Shown here: positions 23,995 to 34,205 of the stretch, in pieces
How positions within the stretch are numbered: position 1 is the first letter of the stretch
Layout: every line of letters starts with the position of its first letter
Origin: Lamellibrachia satsuma
Taxonomy: Eukaryota > Annelida > Polychaeta > Sabellida > Siboglinidae
Assembly: GCA_033239005.1 (NCBI GenBank)
Contig: BSQZ01000051.1
Coordinates: 4,366,501-4,430,500 of the forward strand
Reading direction: 5' to 3'
DNA length: 64,000 nt
Translations under genes and position numbers: made by a program
The notes under the pieces: model-generated
Database searches by the model: none
Seen by the model: only the letters and a program-made list of their open reading frames with translations
What the model was told of the DNA's origin: nothing

Positions 23995-24190
23995 ATGTAT
24001 ATCTCAACTGCCACAGCAGTTCGGTCATTTAGTGCCATGCGTCGCCATGGTGACAACTGAGCGCTTGTCGGGATTGACCCTTACGCATCTCCACGAGGAC
24101 AAGACGTTGGATGCAGAACGCATCATCCACCAGTTGAGTCATTCAGCGCTGACGTTCCGCCCAAATGAAGGAGAGGACAGTAACTGAACC
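23995..24190 (+). pseudogene. hAT transposase C-terminal (dimerisation domain) remnant
   Basis: The frame shows VRSFSAMRR, then after a small deletion TTERLSGLTLTHLHEDKTLD and ALTFRPNEGEDSN followed by TGA. This is the hAT-family C-terminal dimerisation motif (RSFSxMRR...RLSGLxLxHxH) found in domesticated relatives such as ZMYM and P52rIPK proteins. Only the last 60 or so residues survive, with a break between the two halves, so this is a relic. Confidence 0.75.
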
Positions 24191-24977
24191 CTTTCTTTAG
24201 ATATGATACTGTCATAACTTAATTACAGAAGCACCATCATTGCATACATTGTGTTATTGGCTTATTATTAAATGGCTGTTATTATTGCAAAAGGTTTGCA
24301 TTTGTCTGTTAATATAATTATAAGGATTGATTCTTTGCATATAATTTCTCGTCACAGTACAAGTTTTCCAATGATTTGTAAACGGGTCATTGCATGCATA
24401 TTGAAGGTTCCATCCACCTTTTTATCAGGGATGGGTGTCAAGTAAGTGAGTCATGTTTTCTCCATGGCAGGATGGGCATTCTTTTTTAAGTTTTATTTTG
24501 ATTAAAAAATGCACCAGATTACAAACGATTAGGTTGCTTCAAAAATGGATTTGGCTTCAACATGAATTTATACCTAGCTAAGCCCCTACCTACCGACTAC
24601 GCCTGGATGCTTTAAACTGGCCCACATCCGTTAACAGGCGGCTAAGCTTGGTCTAAGTATTGTGATTTTAATGAGCTGACGTGATTTGATCGTGTGAACC
24701 AAGTGACAACGACAACTGATGAAGCGGATTACACGTAGTTCAATTAATCTACAATTTCTTACAAAATACAGCAATCCGACTGATGTTTAATCTAATATAA
24801 ATAATTACATTCAATTGAGTCGTCAGCATGACCAGGTGGAAATGCTGCAACGGTGTTCTCTCGAGTCAATATATATGCATAAACTGTACACAAAATACTG
24901 AGAAAGCCACGGCGTCCATTCTTACGGGAGACACAGAGCCAGAGACAGTATTGTGACGTGACGCGCACACAAGAAGC
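24191..24977. other. Intergenic stretch with no feature seen
   Basis: AT-rich DNA downstream of the minus-strand membrane-protein gene. It would contain that gene's 3' flank. No family-like frame or structured repeat was found. Confidence 0.5.
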
Positions 24978-26576
24978 CTATTTATTGCTGTCCGAAGTAG
25001 ACTTCCACTTTCCAGAAGAGAGCGCCCTGCGGTAAGCCCTCTCGTTGAATAGCTGACTGGTGCCGCTGAGGCAGGCCCACTGAGCGAAGTGCATTTGCCA
25101 CATGGCCGCCGTCATGATGATGCTCATCGCCATCGTCTCCTGCGGGTGGCTGTCACGTTCCTCCCTGTACTGTTCTGGACTACCGCCATTCAACGGTGGC
25201 AGCGCTCGCCTGCCGTCGCCGCTGGTCGCCAGGTGGCGCCGCCGCATCGGGACTGGGTCATCGAGAGCGCGCGTTCTCGTTCCGTCTAGATCAATAAATA
25301 AAGATCAATAATTTATTTCTGAGTTCATGTTATACGAATGAAGTACCGGTTATTTTGAGACTGTAGCAAAATTTGGCAATTTTATGGTGCCTGAACAATT
25401 AACTTTTAACTGGGACACTTAGTCTTTAAATACTGCCCTTTATGAAAATAATTGTACAATGGAATTGCATGGTATATCGTGGTATACCATGGTATTACAT
25501 GGTATTACATGGTATTACATGGCATACCATGACATGACATGGCAAACTGTGGTACGCTTACCATGGTTTGCCTGTTTCAAAACCTCATGGTATTTTACCA
25601 TGGTTTACCTGTTTCAAAACACCATGGTATTTTACCATGGTTTACCTGTTTCAAAACACCATGGTATTTTACCATGGAATACGATGGCGCACAAAGTAAA
25701 ATGTTCAGTTGGTGGTTGGCAACACATGTACGTGTCTCTGGCGGAAGGATCCCTGGTGCTCAAAGACAGAATCCGCTTTGTTTTGGCGCCAAAATGCCGG
25801 GAGCATTTTCCACGTTGATTTTCTCGAAAAACATTTATAGGATTTCACGAAGTCGCTACAACAGTTAAACTGTACAGTTTTTTTTATTAAAACATAGGGT
25901 GGAAATGACTGCCTGACTTTTAGCACAAGTTTCAATGTGAAAAAAAACAATAGTGTACTGTACCCAGAAGAGCACTGCCGAAGACGTTGAGACTTCGCAG
26001 GAGTAGATTCGCTATCGCGGACTGGGAACCACTTGGGTATTCAACACCCCAAGATGTGTTGTCCGGGGTGCTGTCCGCCAACCGACAGCAACCGGAGTCG
26101 TATACGACTCCCGTCGGAGCCAGTCCAATTATATCGTTCGGTTTGCCGCCTTTAAGTGCTGGTGGCGTCCAGCGATCACCTTCACCGCTCACGGCGACCT
26201 CGTTCATCGGCACTTCTTCCTTCTGTAATCGCACAACGTGATGGAAACTACTCTCGAATTCTGAGGTGTTCTCGTCGCCCGTCTGACCGTCGTCTGTTCC
26301 TATTTTGCGGGACAAGACTTTGCTACGGTCAGCGTTCTTTCGGGCAAGATGGCGACGCCGGTTTGGTCGTGTTGCGGGCGGGTGCAAGGAGATGAACCTT
26401 ATCGCCAATGGCAGCAGTAGAACGCTCGACACCAAAATCGCAAGAGTGGCCCATCGAGCATCTGAGAGCGACGGTCTGACGTTGTTTGCGTCTATAGCCA
26501 AATACTTCTTGGTGGCTCGCTCCAAGATGCCAATCAAGTAGATAGTTTGATCGAAGTAAGCCATTCTAGCAGCCAA
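24978..26576 (-). CDS. Unrecognised single-pass membrane protein, two exons
   Basis: Exon 1 is 26576-25964 and exon 2 is 25285-24978, both minus strand. The join is donor GTACAG after CTGG and acceptor ...GATCTAG, with matching phase (G|AC gives Asp), for 306 residues. Residues 1-41 are polar (MAYFDQTIYLIGILERATKK). Residues about 42-63 form one hydrophobic segment (ATLAILVSSVLLLPLAIRFI), followed by a basic stretch (RPNRRRHLARK), a long acidic and polar region, and a C-terminus with MSIIMTAAMWQMHFAQWACL and NERAYRRALSSGKW. The stop TAG overlaps an AATAAA (CAATAAATAG), so polyadenylation may use a signal at the stop codon. I do not recognise the family. A long open frame, high local GC and agreeing splice phases support a real gene; the start Met could be residue 1 or 5. 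Confidence 0.65.
25459..25690. repeat. CCATGG-rich tandem repeat inside the membrane-protein intron
   Basis: The left part is a degenerate ACATGGTATT array. The right part has units of about 42 bp (CCATGGTATTTTACCATGG plus TTTACCTGTTTCAAAACA) repeated about three times. Each CCATGGTATTTTACCATGG is itself a palindrome with a 7 bp loop-side spacer, so the array can form several hairpins. It is non-coding with respect to the minus-strand gene. Confidence 0.85.
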
Positions 26577-27060
26577 AATGCCGGTGATTAAAGTCTGTTT
26601 CGAGTAGTCCAGAGTAGAAATGAATAATATGTCGCGAAGTATTGCGCGCTTGAGCTAAGTACGCGAAGATGCGTTGCTATCGAAGCGTGAAGTGCGGATG
26701 ACGTTAGACGGACGTTTTTCCCATGTTGCATTGCCGATTGTCACGATTGTTGTTCGGTGTTTTTCCGAACATTGTGCGTCATCTTCATTTATCTCTATTT
26801 GTCTGCCTCTTTTTCTATGCCGTCTTCCACTTTAGTTCTGTCGACTGTTCCTCCACGCTGGTCGTTTACTATTTAGGACAACCGCATAACCATAAGCATT
26901 GTAAGTGTCCAATTAAAAATCACGACAAATTTCGCATAGTATCTCCATCCAAATAAACATGTCGCGAAACCGCGCACTCGCTCCAGGATCCTTCGACTTT
27001 TGCTTACCCCAGAACGGAATAACTAAATTGTTTTCCAGCATCACTGAGCGCAATCTAATG
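26577..27060. other. Upstream region of the membrane-protein gene
   Basis: It includes GATGACGTTAGACGGACG (about 26697), resembling a CRE-like TGACGT half-site, and relatively GC-rich DNA directly upstream of the minus-strand start codon. It is a plausible promoter by position only. The + frame at 26723-26956 has no family character. Confidence 0.35.
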
Positions 27061-27079
27061 ATAACGATGCGTCTTATAT

Positions 27080-27168
27080 AGTTATTCGGTATCCACCAGG
27101 ACTATCCGGTATCCGCCAGGACTAGCTGGTGTCCGCCAGGACTATCCGGTATCCGCCAGGATTAGCCA
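27080..27168. repeat. 22 bp tandem repeat, about four units
   Basis: Units of CGGTATCCGCCAGGACTATC with variants (CTGGTGTCCGCCAGGACTAT). A CCGCCAGGA core recurs every 21-22 bases. No known function. Confidence 0.8.
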
Positions 27169-27317
27169 TATGGCACTTTGCTCCATTGTGTTCGTAACTA
27201 GTACAGCGCCCACCAAACACGCAATGCTTATTTGTGCAGGGCATGTCCGACTTTGCGAGTCCACGACAGGTTACCCGTTTACCCCCTGCTTGGGACCAAA
27301 CGTTTGCTTCACCGGGC

Positions 27318-27475
27318 ATAGACACGTGACCAGGTAGAAAGGACCAACCGCTTTCAGTATCTCTCGCGACCCAGACAACGTGAATGTGGGGTGCTCGAAG
27401 TTGCGTAAGCTTTAAAACGGCAGCAACTGAGCTGGAACCCCATTCCTCTCAATTGAAACATTGACACACTTTTGG
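27318..27475 (-). mobile_element. tRNA-derived SINE, strongly degenerate copy
   Basis: On the minus strand the sequence contains GAATGGGGTTCCAGCTC (B-box relic) and TTGGTCCTTTCTACCTGG (body), matching the SINEs at 1927 and 57922. The right end of the body is missing. Confidence 0.5.
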
Positions 27476-27949
27476 CCACGCGTGAAACAATGTCTACGGA
27501 GACATGCTGCCTTGGATGGGAGAAGCTTGACAAAAAGACGTTGACAAAAAGACGCCGTCAGAAAGACGTTAGTTGTGCATGTACATGTCTAATAACTTTG
27601 GATACGAGGAACAGTTGTTAATGGATAGGAAACTGCATTGTAAAGACACTGCCTAAGCCGTACTTCTTAGTGAGCTGCTGAATTCGCATTCACGAGGATT
27701 TCAGTGAAATATACGTTTTCTTTTATAATGGTTACTGCAACTGATGATTTCATATATACTGGTAAATGGTCAACAGCAGGACTTCGTTCTGGTGTGGCAT
27801 TATTTCCAGTCAAGAGATTTCCATTCTTGTATTCAATGTGAGAAGATAATAATAAATTAGTATTTATAACGCGCCGTGCATCCGGAAAAAATATGCCCAA
27901 TGGCACATTAATGTAGTAGAATAGGTAATATAAGACGTGTTTAGATAAA

Positions 27950-28140
27950 TTAAGATAAGTTAGAACCAATTAAATAAGCTAAATAAGTCAAGACAAATTG
28001 AGAAAAAAAATAAGATGTTAAAACCAAGGCTAAATAAGTCACTGTAGATAAACTGACATGAATTGAGATAAGTTAAAACCAATGAAATAACTAAAATACA
28101 TTGAGATGTTAAATAAGTTAAATAAGTAAAAGATCCTCGT
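27950..28140. repeat. Degenerate TAAATAAG / TTAAGATAAG array
   Basis: Short motifs (TTAAATAAG, GAGATAAGTTAAAACCAAT) recur irregularly, with one pair of about 60-75 bp spacing. It is low-complexity AT-rich sequence with no coding content. Confidence 0.5.
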
Positions 28141-28939
28141 CATTAAAACAACATTGCTGCTATTTAAAGTAATGCCCCAAAGGATCGGTTTTGCTTTGTC
28201 TTTGTGAGTAAACTGCTACTGTCTAGGAGTGATGTTGAACATAGTGATGCCTTTTACTTGCCGGTCTTCCAACACAGTTCATGACTGTATTATCCACATA
28301 TAAAATGTGGCTTGAGTATTGAGTAGTACTGCTGGTGCATGACAGGAGTGGAGCAGCGTTGGTTCGGATGTATTTTGGTTAGAGTGTGTCGCATTTGTTT
28401 TAGTTTAGCAGGTTAGTATATATTGGTGCACCTGTGAAGGAATGTATGAGTTGTTCTACGCTGACATGGAGAGAAGGCATTTTATAAACGTTTTGACTGA
28501 CTATTGGCAAACTAACTACTCTGTGTATTTGGTTCATATTCCGACGGTGCTAGAAGTTGGAATGTGTATTTGGTCTGACGGTGCGAGGAAAGGATGAACT
28601 GTTGTTTGTATGCACCAACTCGGTTAAAGGTCTGGTAAGCCCTAATATCGATAACTGCTTTCTCTGGAACGGCGGTGACTACGCTGGCACGTCATCCAGG
28701 TTCTTGATACAGTAGAGCACCACCAGCTTGGCATCAGCTTACTCTTCACGAAGCGGGCTGCTTGTAGCTGGACGTTCACCACTGGTGTTGTTCTTTTTAA
28801 AGCATGCCGTCCACACTTGCTCCACCAATTGCCTTACGAAGGTCTGGTAAGGCCTAGTAAAAGACACTAGTTTCTAAACAGGAAGAGGGAGACCTTTTTA
28901 TTTACTGTTCAATTTGCAGGGGGTGATGGGAGGTAGACA

Positions 28940-29350
28940 TATATCTCGGAAGCTAAAAGGAAAGGTGCTTAGCTCATGCATAGCACCAGCCTACTTGTAT
29001 AGCCTTGAGTCCATGGCGATGACGAAAACAACAAGAGAAACTGCAAGTTTGTGGGAGTGAAAAGAATCAACAAGTGAAGAATGGAGGAGTTGAGGGAGGA
29101 AGTTGGTGTGAAAGAGAATTTCACGAGGAAGCTGGCGAGGAGCCGGCTAAAATGGGCTGGACACGTGGAATGAATGGAGGGGAACGGTAGACAAAGAGCG
29201 AATCCGCTTGTAGTGGAGGGTAGAGATGGGAGGACTGCGTGAAGAGGGATTTGGCTGGAGTGGGAGGGGAGTGGAGAATGAGAGCGAGGGATGAGGGAGT
29301 GGAGACGGCAGTGATGAAGTGATGAAGAAGGGGAAAAAAATTGATGACCA
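28940..29350 (+). pseudogene. RTE-like LINE C-terminal remnant
   Basis: The frame reads MEELREEVGVKENFTRKLAR, SRLKWAGHVE, then a disrupted GR-rich stretch equivalent to RGRPRLRWEDCV, as in the C-terminal end of RTE/CFDP2-type reverse transcriptase ORFs. An upstream YGLES-like piece (LYSLESMAMTK) is also visible. Stops and frameshifts are present throughout. Confidence 0.65.
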
Positions 29351-30034
29351 GCCTCACTCCAGTCTACAAGGATAAATAGGACAACATGGATGTTTTGCTA
29401 TTTTTTTTTTAAGATGGCTGCCATGTCTTAGATGCTCAATGTGGCTGATATAAAGACACACTGTGGATTTTTTAATGCTTTATGACACATGCCAGTGATG
29501 TATATTATTATAAAGCCTGTCATTCCATTTGCAAATTAGCAAATACAATATACTTTTAGCAGGAATGACACATGAATAGAAACATTTATGTCAATGGAAT
29601 AAAAAGTATAGCCTGTATGTGTTACACCACAAAACTACTTAAATTGACTAAAAACAAACAGGATGCCAACACAATGTTGAATGTATAATTTATGAATGTT
29701 ATGTGCAAGTTTGACCTTGGTTTCATCCCAGGCATAACTCATTTATCCCTGGCATACTGATCGAGACTGGTATTATGTAAATGAGTATCTAAAGACTCTT
29801 CTGAAGGTACACAGCACTACACCCTGTATGATGCATAAAGTGAACTGAAAGAGTCTGACAGTACATCACATGGTAAGTTTGGATCTGATATTTCTTCACA
29901 AAACCGGAAATGTCTTAAAATTATCTCTTAATAATAAGTAAGAAAAAAGGAGGTGGCGGCCAAAAAGGAAACTAGTGTCTTTTTTGGCTTGGCCTAACAT
30001 AATATATAATTTGAATTCTTGGGGGCAGCTGTGG
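29351..30034. other. Intergenic stretch with no feature seen
   Basis: AT-rich DNA with chance frames only. Confidence 0.5.
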
Positions 30035-30042
30035 GTATTGTG

Positions 30043-30417
30043 TAGACTTGTTGACAAGTCATAAACTGGCAAGAAGTCAAGTCGTATGTTACTTACCTCC
30101 AAATCAAGTCTAGAGTCATCTCTCTGAATTCCAAGTCAAGTCCCAAGTTACCAGAATTCCCTAATTGCCAAGTTTGTTGTGGTTTGTTTGCGGTAATTTT
30201 TAGAGGAAATTTTAGGCAGATGCTGCCCTAAAACATTCGCCAATCATAGCAAGTACGTAATAATTATTGCATTTGGTGGGGCCTATCACAACAATATGGT
30301 CTTGTTCAGTGTACATTTTGATCCATCAAACTTGTTGGCAAGTCAAGTCTCAAGTCATCTCTCTGAAGTTAAGTCGCTAGTCATGAAAATGGACTATGAA
30401 TCGAGTCAACAACTCTG
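30043..30417. mobile_element. hAT-type MITE with a perfect 8 bp target duplication
   Basis: The 375 bp element starts TAGACTTGTTGAC and ends GTCAACAACTCTG (13 bp inverted ends with two mismatches). GTATTGTG flanks it on both sides (30035-30042 and 30418-30425). The interior carries repeated CAAGTCAAGTC and TCAAGTC motifs and TTGTTGTGGTTTGTTTG. A second, longer and more diverged copy lies at 39256-39709. The 8 bp duplication supports the hAT superfamily. Confidence 0.85.
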
Positions 30418-30429
30418 GTATTGTGCTGG

Positions 30430-32060
30430 AAGAAAGCCCTGGTGTTGTTTGCCGTCTTTTTTATGTTAGTGATGTCGTCATGCCAAGTTAGTTTTTCTGT
30501 CAACGATTACTCATGGTTACAGGTCATGTCCACTTCCACCTAAAATAACTGTCTGGCAGACTAATGATAGCTTTACAGCCAATGAGCTGATCAGCATTGA
30601 TCAATGAAACTGTGCAGCCAATCACGTACATTCAAGAATGCTTCACTGATTTGACCAATAATTAACCAGTGCGACTGTAAATATAATTTATTTTCAGAAA
30701 GTCACAGTGACTTGACAACCATAATAGTTTACGATTAATACCACAACCCCACAATCAAACTGTAAGTATGTAAAAGGTTATGTCAGTCATTATATAGAGA
30801 CACAACGAATAAGCGTCTATGGATACACTCGTTATAAGTCTACAGAGCATAAATATATACAGAGGCAAATGTATATTTGTTGGAATAAACAGAAGCAGTA
30901 ATAGTAGTGATTATGTGTAAATCCTATGTGAATTTAATACCATGATTGATTGTAACATATCAAAATACCCATCAGCCGTGTCATCTGAATTGAGAAAAAT
31001 TATGCGGGTGGTGAAAAAGTGTTTCATCATTATAACAATAATTTGGGTGATTGTGGGGCAATTTCCAAGGATAGCCACATTAACATACATGGAGTCATTG
31101 TCAGCTTTAACTAGTTAAGTAATTGTTTAACACATCATTTGCTTTAATTACAAGTCCCACTCATTAATTGGGGATAAAACAAAACAATGCTTGTATGTTT
31201 TAAACTTGCATTCTGACTTTGTTGCGCCAGAAATAAAAATCCACTAAATCAAGATGCTGCATACAATTATACAAAACTGTCCATAAATTTGTTGGCATAT
31301 TATAAAATTTGAAGATAAAATGATTCAAAAATAGAAATTGTATAATTAATGATAATAACTGTATTAATTGTAAACGCAATTTCAAATGAAATACTGAGTG
31401 TTCTTAACCATTTAAAAGGTGCAAGAGACAACTAGTTACACAAGTAATACAACTGACTAAGAAAATAATAATAAAATAAAAATAAGAAGAAAACTTATGA
31501 TAATAATAATGTAGTGTAAACAGAAAAAACAACTACATGGCCATTTCATTTGAGCTAACATTTCTGGTCACGTTTCTCTCTACAGATATCATCTGTGAAT
31601 ATTCTGACAGATGACAAGGGAGCAAGCAGAGCAAACTCATACTGGTTTCTTACTTAACTGTTTTCTACGTTCACACTGACATGGAAACACATCTTTAATA
31701 ATCTTACAATGTTGGGGATAATCTCAAAACACTGATGGACGACACTACGTGCAAATGATGTTATTTAACCTTGGACCCCATACATGAAACTTTGAATTAC
31801 ATCGACTGGTGTGCAACTTCAGCAACTTTGTAGTCACCAGGTGGTGCTTCAGCTCTCTTAACGCAAAACTGCCAGCACGTGCACGAAGTCACTCTTATAA
31901 ACTGTGATTGGAAAAAAATTGGAAAAATACATCAATGCACAACGGACCAGCTGCTACCCCCCATGAAACCCATTTTGTGTAGTGTCTTACATGGGTGCTA
32001 TGAGATCAACCTTTAACCACCTACATAAATGTACTAAAATATACACTTGAGTGCAGCTCA
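30430..32060. other. Intergenic stretch with no gene
   Basis: AT-rich. A segment at 31725-31860 (GGATAATCTCAAAACAC to GGTGGTGCTTCAGC) resembles the tails of units A and B of the 3.8-8.4 kb duplication, so it is another copy of that repeat. No coding signal was found. Confidence 0.5.
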
Positions 32061-32068
32061 ACCTGCTG

Positions 32069-32172
32069 AAGACAACGTTGTTAACAATATAACCTGCTGA
32101 AGACAATGTTGTTAACAATATAACCTGCTGAAGACAATGTTGTTAACAATATAACCTGCTGAAGACAATTTT
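32069..32172. repeat. 31 bp tandem repeat, about 3.4 units
   Basis: The unit CCTGCTGAAGACAATGTTGT plus TAACAATATAA is repeated with only one or two substitutions, which suggests recent expansion. Confidence 0.85.
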
Positions 32173-32319
32173 TTTGACAGTATCACCACTCTTTCTCTAC
32201 CAAATTTGTACACTTGAAAGATCACAGACACTGACTGATGCCTATTGCATAAGAAGTGGATATAATTACATAGCAACCACATAAATGCCCACACAGGCTG
32301 CTATTTTACTGCCAATGTA

Positions 32320-32405
32320 CATTATCAATTATCAGTTGTATGCACACACAGTGATAAATATTCAATTATCAGTTGTATGCACACACAGTGATAAATATTC
32401 AATTA
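32320..32405. repeat. Tandem duplication of about 38 bp
   Basis: Two adjacent copies of TCAATTATCAGTTGTATGCA plus CACACAGTGATAAATAT are essentially identical. Confidence 0.85.
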
Positions 32406-32603
32406 CTAATGAATAGATTTGCCGAGGTCAAATGTTACCTTGACATAATAGCAGTGTTGAAGACATGCAAAGACATTGTTACACACATACAGATTCATAT
32501 CTAGATTGCATACATATATATTACATACTTAGCATAGACACATACAAGCTGATATACTCTTATAGTTGATAGTCCAGGAGCATTAGGTAAAAAACAGCCA
32601 CAA

Positions 32604-33325
32604 GATGGAAATAAATAGTACAAAGCAAATGTGTTCAGGTTACATGCAAAATACCACATTGAACAACATCTTATCAAGAGTAATTCCAGTGGGTGTCACA
32701 ATAGTAAAACAAACAGTTTAATATGGTTTAAGGGGTACAACTTATGTGAGGCAGGTGTAGGGTGTTCATATAAAATAGGATTTTGACCTATAATCTGTTC
32801 TACTGAGGTACGTATATTTGACAATCTGGATATTTTCATAGCCAGCTTGTTCAGTAGTTAAATTGATACCAACCTTGATGCCAGTGTCAAAAAAAGAAAT
32901 TTACCTTTTGACTCCAAATTTACACCTTTCTCTTTAATGAACGATACTTTTTAGTGGAGAAATTGTGTTTCTCATTTGTGATATTATGGCTAATAGTTTT
33001 CGTCAAGATTTCATGTTGTCGCAATAACGCAGAATTCATGAACAGAAGCGATTTCAACCCAATAGCCTCTATAATAAAATTATAATCTATAATAGTTCTC
33101 ACGCATGTAGCCTCATTGTGACAAACGCACACAGGAGAAACTAGGGGACTTTTTATATGTTGTTCAATGTGGTATTTTTATATGTTGTTCAGTGTGGTAT
33201 TTTTAAATGTTGTTCAATGTGGTATTTTTATATGTTGTTCAATGTGGTATTTTTAAATGTTGTTCAATGTGGTATTTTGCAACTATCCTGAAAAAAACTC
33301 GCTTTGTACTATTTATTTCTATGTT
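32604..33325. mobile_element. Element bounded by about 60 bp inverted repeats
   Basis: The left arm (32604-32668: GAAATAAATAGTACAAAGC ... CAAAATACCACATTGAACAA) is the inverted complement of the right arm (33260-33325). The arms enclose about 590 bp without a convincing gene. A 25 bp tandem array (33157-33277) is built from the inner part of the right arm. Target-site duplications were not identified, so the superfamily is unknown. Confidence 0.7.
33157..33277. repeat. 25 bp tandem repeat, five units
   Basis: ATGTTGTTCAATGTGGTATT plus TTTAT/TTTAA is repeated five times. The unit is the inner end of the right inverted-repeat arm of the 32604-33325 element, so the array arose by amplification of a transposon end. 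Confidence 0.85.
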
Positions 33326-33329
33326 CAAC

Positions 33330-34205
33330 ACTAATGCTCTTGGACTATGATATCCCAACACACTGTTGTTCAAAACTTTCTGCAGAGTGCCCTTGCTTTC
33401 GTTATTCAGAACTTGTCCTCGTTGATCAGCACAAATAAGCCTCACTTTGAGTACACTGAAAATGAGGCTTGTAATGGCAGTGACAATCAACCCATCTTTC
33501 CTGGTGGATTTATTGATTACTCACACTAAGCTTCAGCCCTGAGTCCCAAAGCATATCAATATTGCATGTTATGGAATAGATGGCTGCTGAGATTATCGAT
33601 CATTACAAAACTATAGTGCCACTAATCACACATGTACAATAGCGGCTAGAAACTAAAACGTGAAAAATGCAAACAAACTAAGGGACTATTCATAATCATC
33701 AACATCTATCTATTCATCTATCTATTCATACAAAACGTATTAAAAGGCTGATGGGTACCAAGGCCCGCGTACTAAATTTTAAAATGTCTGTCGCAGGCAA
33801 AATATGACCAATGGTGCATCAATCAGCTCCACGTAGTGAGATGTTACATAACTATTTTATATTGTTTTAAGTTGCAACCTTTCGCTATAATACAATCTGA
33901 CATCTAGGAAATTCACATCTTCGTGGAAAGCATATGAAACCAAGCACAAAGCCTTAACATCATTATTGGAGATAAATGTTTGTAAACGTATCCTGATGGT
34001 TATTCATGTGTGCCCAGTATAAGCTTGTGACTTTTGATAGTGAAAATCATAACTAGATATGATCTGCACTTCCTTAAGTAACTAACAAACCATGTATACA
34101 CGAAACTATACACAGACCACTGTCTACAGATTAACCATCACGCAAGATCTGTGTCACTTACTGATTATGAAACAAGGCATTTAGATATACGCCACTCATC
34201 CTGGA
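33330..34205. other. Downstream flank of CFAP97
   Basis: No gene was found. It contains AAGGGACTATTCATAATCAT at 33678, similar to the start of the 15137 repeat, and a short (CTATCTATTCAT)n stretch at about 33705. It would hold the CFAP97 3' UTR on the minus strand. Confidence 0.5.

Noticed and set aside
27667..27969. 100-residue minus-strand frame (ending NVYFTEILVNANSAAH)
   Set aside because: No recognisable family, no splice partners, and the N-terminal half is AT-rich low complexity. Possible relic, but not supportable.
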